From NCBI GenBank assembly GCA_031277235.1, contig JAITMT010000485.1, positions 1 to 14,267 on the forward strand: 14,267 nt of DNA, in the 5' to 3' direction. Shown in pieces: positions 12,900-14,267 of this stretch. Each line of letters starts with the position of its first letter. The stretch's first letter is position 1. The translations under genes were made by a program, and so were the position numbers. The stretch comes from Tannerella sp. GTDB lineage: Bacteria; Bacteroidota; Bacteroidia; Bacteroidales; Tannerellaceae. The notes under the pieces are model-generated. The model was given only the letters and a program-made list of their open reading frames with translations. It ran no database searches and had not been told where the DNA came from.

Positions 12900-12939
12900 T
12901 CAGGCGAGACGTTGCGACAACGCAATAGCCTGATTTTTA
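12900..12939 (+). terminator. Two-tiered terminator-like hairpin between nuclease and NinB-like genes
   Basis: Outer stem TCAGGC (12900-12905) pairs with GCCTGA (12928-12933). An inner stem TTGCG (12912-12916) pairs with CGCAA (12921-12925), closed by the four-base loop ACAA. The T-rich run TTTTTAATTTTTT follows. It lies in the only large gap (142 bases) of the recombination operon. It may terminate, or be read through under antitermination; no separate promoter for the following genes is evident. Confidence 0.65.
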
Positions 12940-12960
12940 ATTTTTTATTCGTAATTTGAT

Positions 12961-13398
12961 ATGCTATACGACGGAAACAACAAACTGCAAGCCATGCAAG
13001 CCTTCGGAAAGGTGAAATGGCTCATAGACAAGGGAAAGAAGTTCGATATTATGGAAAAGAAGGAACAGCGTAGTTTGAAACAAAATTCCTATCTTCACTT
13101 GATACTGTCCTACTTTGCCATGGAGACCGGAAATACGCTCGAATACGTAAAGCAGAATTATTTTAAGATACACTGCAATCCAGAAGTATTCTGTTTAAAG
13201 AAGGAAGATCCTTTCATTGGAACGGTAACGATTCTGAAAAGCAGTGCAGATCTTGATACGGGCGAAATGACAACCTGTATTGAACGTTTCCGTAACTGGT
13301 CATCTTCCGAGGCAGGCATCTATTTGCCCGATCCCGAAGAGAAGGAATACATGGATGAAATACAGCGGGAGGTATTGAAACACAAACAATGGATTTAA
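12961..13398 (+). CDS. NinB-like recombination protein
   Basis: In this 145-residue protein, residues about 34-66 (KEQRSLKQNSYLHLILSYFA then TGNTLEYVKQ) resemble the NinB/Orf family pattern of a basic RxxxQN segment, a hydrophobic helix and a G-x-S/T-x-E-x-x-K turn. The C-terminal part (LKSSADLDTGEMTTCIERF, then WSSSEAGIYLPDP) matches the family's S-T-x-x-L ... ERx ... AE-x-GI-x-LP tail. NinB/Orf of lambda binds single-stranded DNA and SSB and can replace RecFOR. The neighbours (annealing protein, exonuclease, RusA) fit. Similarity is by eye and remote, so a generic phage protein of this fold is the alternative. A hairpin lies directly upstream. Confidence 0.55.
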   Translation: MLYDGNNKLQAMQAFGKVKWLIDKGKKFDIMEKKEQRSLKQNSYLHLILSYFAMETGNTLEYVKQNYFKIHCNPEVFCLKKEDPFIGTVTILKSSADLDTGEMTTCIERFRNWSSSEAGIYLPDPEEKEYMDEIQREVLKHKQWI

Positions 13399-13415
13399 TC
13401 AAAAAATACAGAATT

Positions 13416-13697
13416 ATGACACAAAAAGAAATTGTACAAAAAGCAAGAGATTATTGCAGTGAATGGGGATTTGACGAAGAACAGTCCATATCTTCTTTTA
13501 TAGAAGGAGCACGGTTGATGCAGTCTGAAATCGTCCGTCTCGAAAACGAAAAGCAGGAACTCATCGAAACAGTGAACGATTTACTGACGGGAATAAAAGG
13601 ATTGCCGCCATTAACCGCTATAGCCGGTACACTTGAAAAACAGTGGACAAGAGCAACATCGGTTTTAAGTAAACATAATATTCTAATAGACAGATAG
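13416..13697 (+). CDS. Hypothetical early protein
   Basis: ATG 13416 gives 93 residues; an in-frame ATG at 13389 overlaps the end of the NinB-like gene by 10 bases and adds 9 residues, so either may be used. The product is helical: TQKEIVQKARDYCSEWGFDE, SISSFIEGARLM, and SEIVRLENEKQELIETVNDL as a likely coiled coil. A short G-x-P-P region and a final helix follow. No family was recognised. It sits between the NinB-like gene and RusA. Confidence 0.6.
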   Translation: MTQKEIVQKARDYCSEWGFDEEQSISSFIEGARLMQSEIVRLENEKQELIETVNDLLTGIKGLPPLTAIAGTLEKQWTRATSVLSKHNILIDR

Positions 13698-13699
13698 AC

Positions 13700-13792
13700 A
13701 TGAAAAATTACATCATCATAATAGCATACTTGCTTTTTGTATGTCTAATTATTATCCCGATTTATGGAAGATTTTTTTTTTTATCTATTTGA
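13700..13792 (+). CDS. 30-aa single-span membrane microprotein
   Basis: The ATG lies 2 bases after the preceding stop and gives 30 residues, almost all hydrophobic (MKNYIIIIAYLLFVCLIIIP, then YGRFFFLSI). This is one transmembrane helix with a basic N-terminus. An 11-T run near its end makes the reading frame vulnerable to slippage. The tight spacing to the upstream gene supports translation, but such short hydrophobic ORFs can occur by chance in AT-rich DNA. Confidence 0.4.
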   Translation: MKNYIIIIAYLLFVCLIIIPIYGRFFFLSI

Positions 13793-13804
13793 AACGTGTA
13801 TATC

Positions 13805-14191
13805 ATGCAAATTGAAAACAGTAAAATACAGGAAAATGAACGGCAGATTATTTTGGGACAATGCCCAAGCAAGAGCAATTCCTATAGAATAATAACACTT
13901 GGCGGACACGGAAGTTTAGCAAAGACCGAAGCCCTGAAAGCGTATGAAAAGTCCTTTTACCTTCAATGCGGTAAATACCGGAATGCAAGGATAAAGGGAT
14001 TGTTTGAACTATATGTCGATGTTTATAATGGCTCCAGTCGCCCTGACCTCGATAACGCGATGAAAGCAGTGTTAGACTGTCTTCAACAGTGCAATGCCAT
14101 CGAAAACGATAGAAACTGCATAAAAATAACAGCACAGAAATTCATTGACAAAACAAACCCCAGAATAGAATTTATAATTAAAGAAATTTAA
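13805..14191 (+). CDS. rusA: RusA-type Holliday junction resolvase
   Basis: ATG 13805 gives 128 residues; a GTG three codons upstream is less likely. RusA hallmarks are GQCPSKSNSYRI near the N-terminus and SSRPDLDNAMKAVLDCLQ with D81 and D83, followed by NAIENDRNCIKI with D102. These match the D70/D72/D91 catalytic set of E. coli RusA, with K87 matching the conserved Lys. It should resolve four-way junctions made during phage recombination or replication as a metal-dependent dimer. It sits at the end of the recombination module behind the annealing protein, exonuclease and NinB-like genes. The length is normal for the family. Confidence 0.88.
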   Translation: MQIENSKIQENERQIILGQCPSKSNSYRIITLGGHGSLAKTEALKAYEKSFYLQCGKYRNARIKGLFELYVDVYNGSSRPDLDNAMKAVLDCLQQCNAIENDRNCIKITAQKFIDKTNPRIEFIIKEI

Positions 14192-14210
14192 ACAAAAAAT
14201 CAAAATAAAA

Positions 14211-14267
14211 ATGGGAAATTGGTACGGATTAAAATATAAAGATTTAAACGAAATCTTTAATTTATGT
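14211..14267 (+). CDS. Start of an unidentified gene (runs off right edge)
   Basis: ATG 14211, 19 bases after the RusA stop and behind an A-rich leader (AATAAAA), opens a frame of 19 codons (MGNWYGLKYKDLNEIFNLC) that continues past the window. It is too short to identify, but the leader and spacing match the rest of the operon. Confidence 0.55.
   Translation, partial: MGNWYGLKYKDLNEIFNLC

Overview
The window looks like a chromosome of the order Bacteroidales (phylum Bacteroidota). Bacteroidales-type promoters (TAnnTTTG -7 box, often with a TTTG -33 box about 20-23 bases upstream) precede several genes. Starts follow A-rich leaders rather than strong Shine-Dalgarno sites, and the proteins resemble Bacteroides/Parabacteroides-type families. 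All functional calls rest on reading motifs by eye; no database search was possible.

Left part (1 to about 2999), host DNA with decay. On the minus strand are the N-terminal 270 codons of an S41-family lipoprotein peptidase running off the left edge (1-812), a frameshifted C-terminal remnant of a second S41 peptidase (1509-2157), and an M23-type peptidase (2145-2825) whose 3' end runs directly into that remnant. Between them on the plus strand is a short gene with a GG-type leader and a very Cys/Thr-rich core (1053-1322). It resembles a Bacteroidota class I lanthipeptide-like RiPP precursor, but an in-frame TGA separates leader from core.

Junction (3000-3219). A tRNA-Arg(TCT) gene is followed by a terminator and a promoter, then a tyrosine integrase reading away from the tRNA. 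This is the usual left end of a prophage or other integrative element inserted at a tRNA 3' end. The other end lies beyond the window.

Prophage-like element (3220-14267 and beyond). The integrase is followed by a two-gene Panacea (DUF4065) / MazF-PemK-like candidate toxin-antitoxin pair. On the minus strand is a lysogeny-type transcription unit: an S24 (LexA/CI-like) repressor, then two extremely AT-rich genes of unknown function (408 and 157 aa), then a secreted staphylococcal-type nuclease. The AT-rich pair is the best candidate for recently acquired cargo, possibly defence. The repressor is separated from the rightward early operon by a symmetric operator/promoter region (8480-8552). The early operon begins with a leader of about 450 bases lacking a convincing gene. 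It continues with a coiled-coil protein, a 59-aa protein, an excisionase-like wHTH protein, a small membrane protein and three unknowns. It then carries a recombination module: Rad52-like single-strand annealing protein, YqaJ/lambda-exonuclease-like nuclease, NinB-like protein and RusA-type Holliday junction resolvase. Two small ORFs and the start of a further gene complete the window. No structural (capsid/tail) genes are in view, so 'temperate phage' is inferred from the regulatory and recombination modules.
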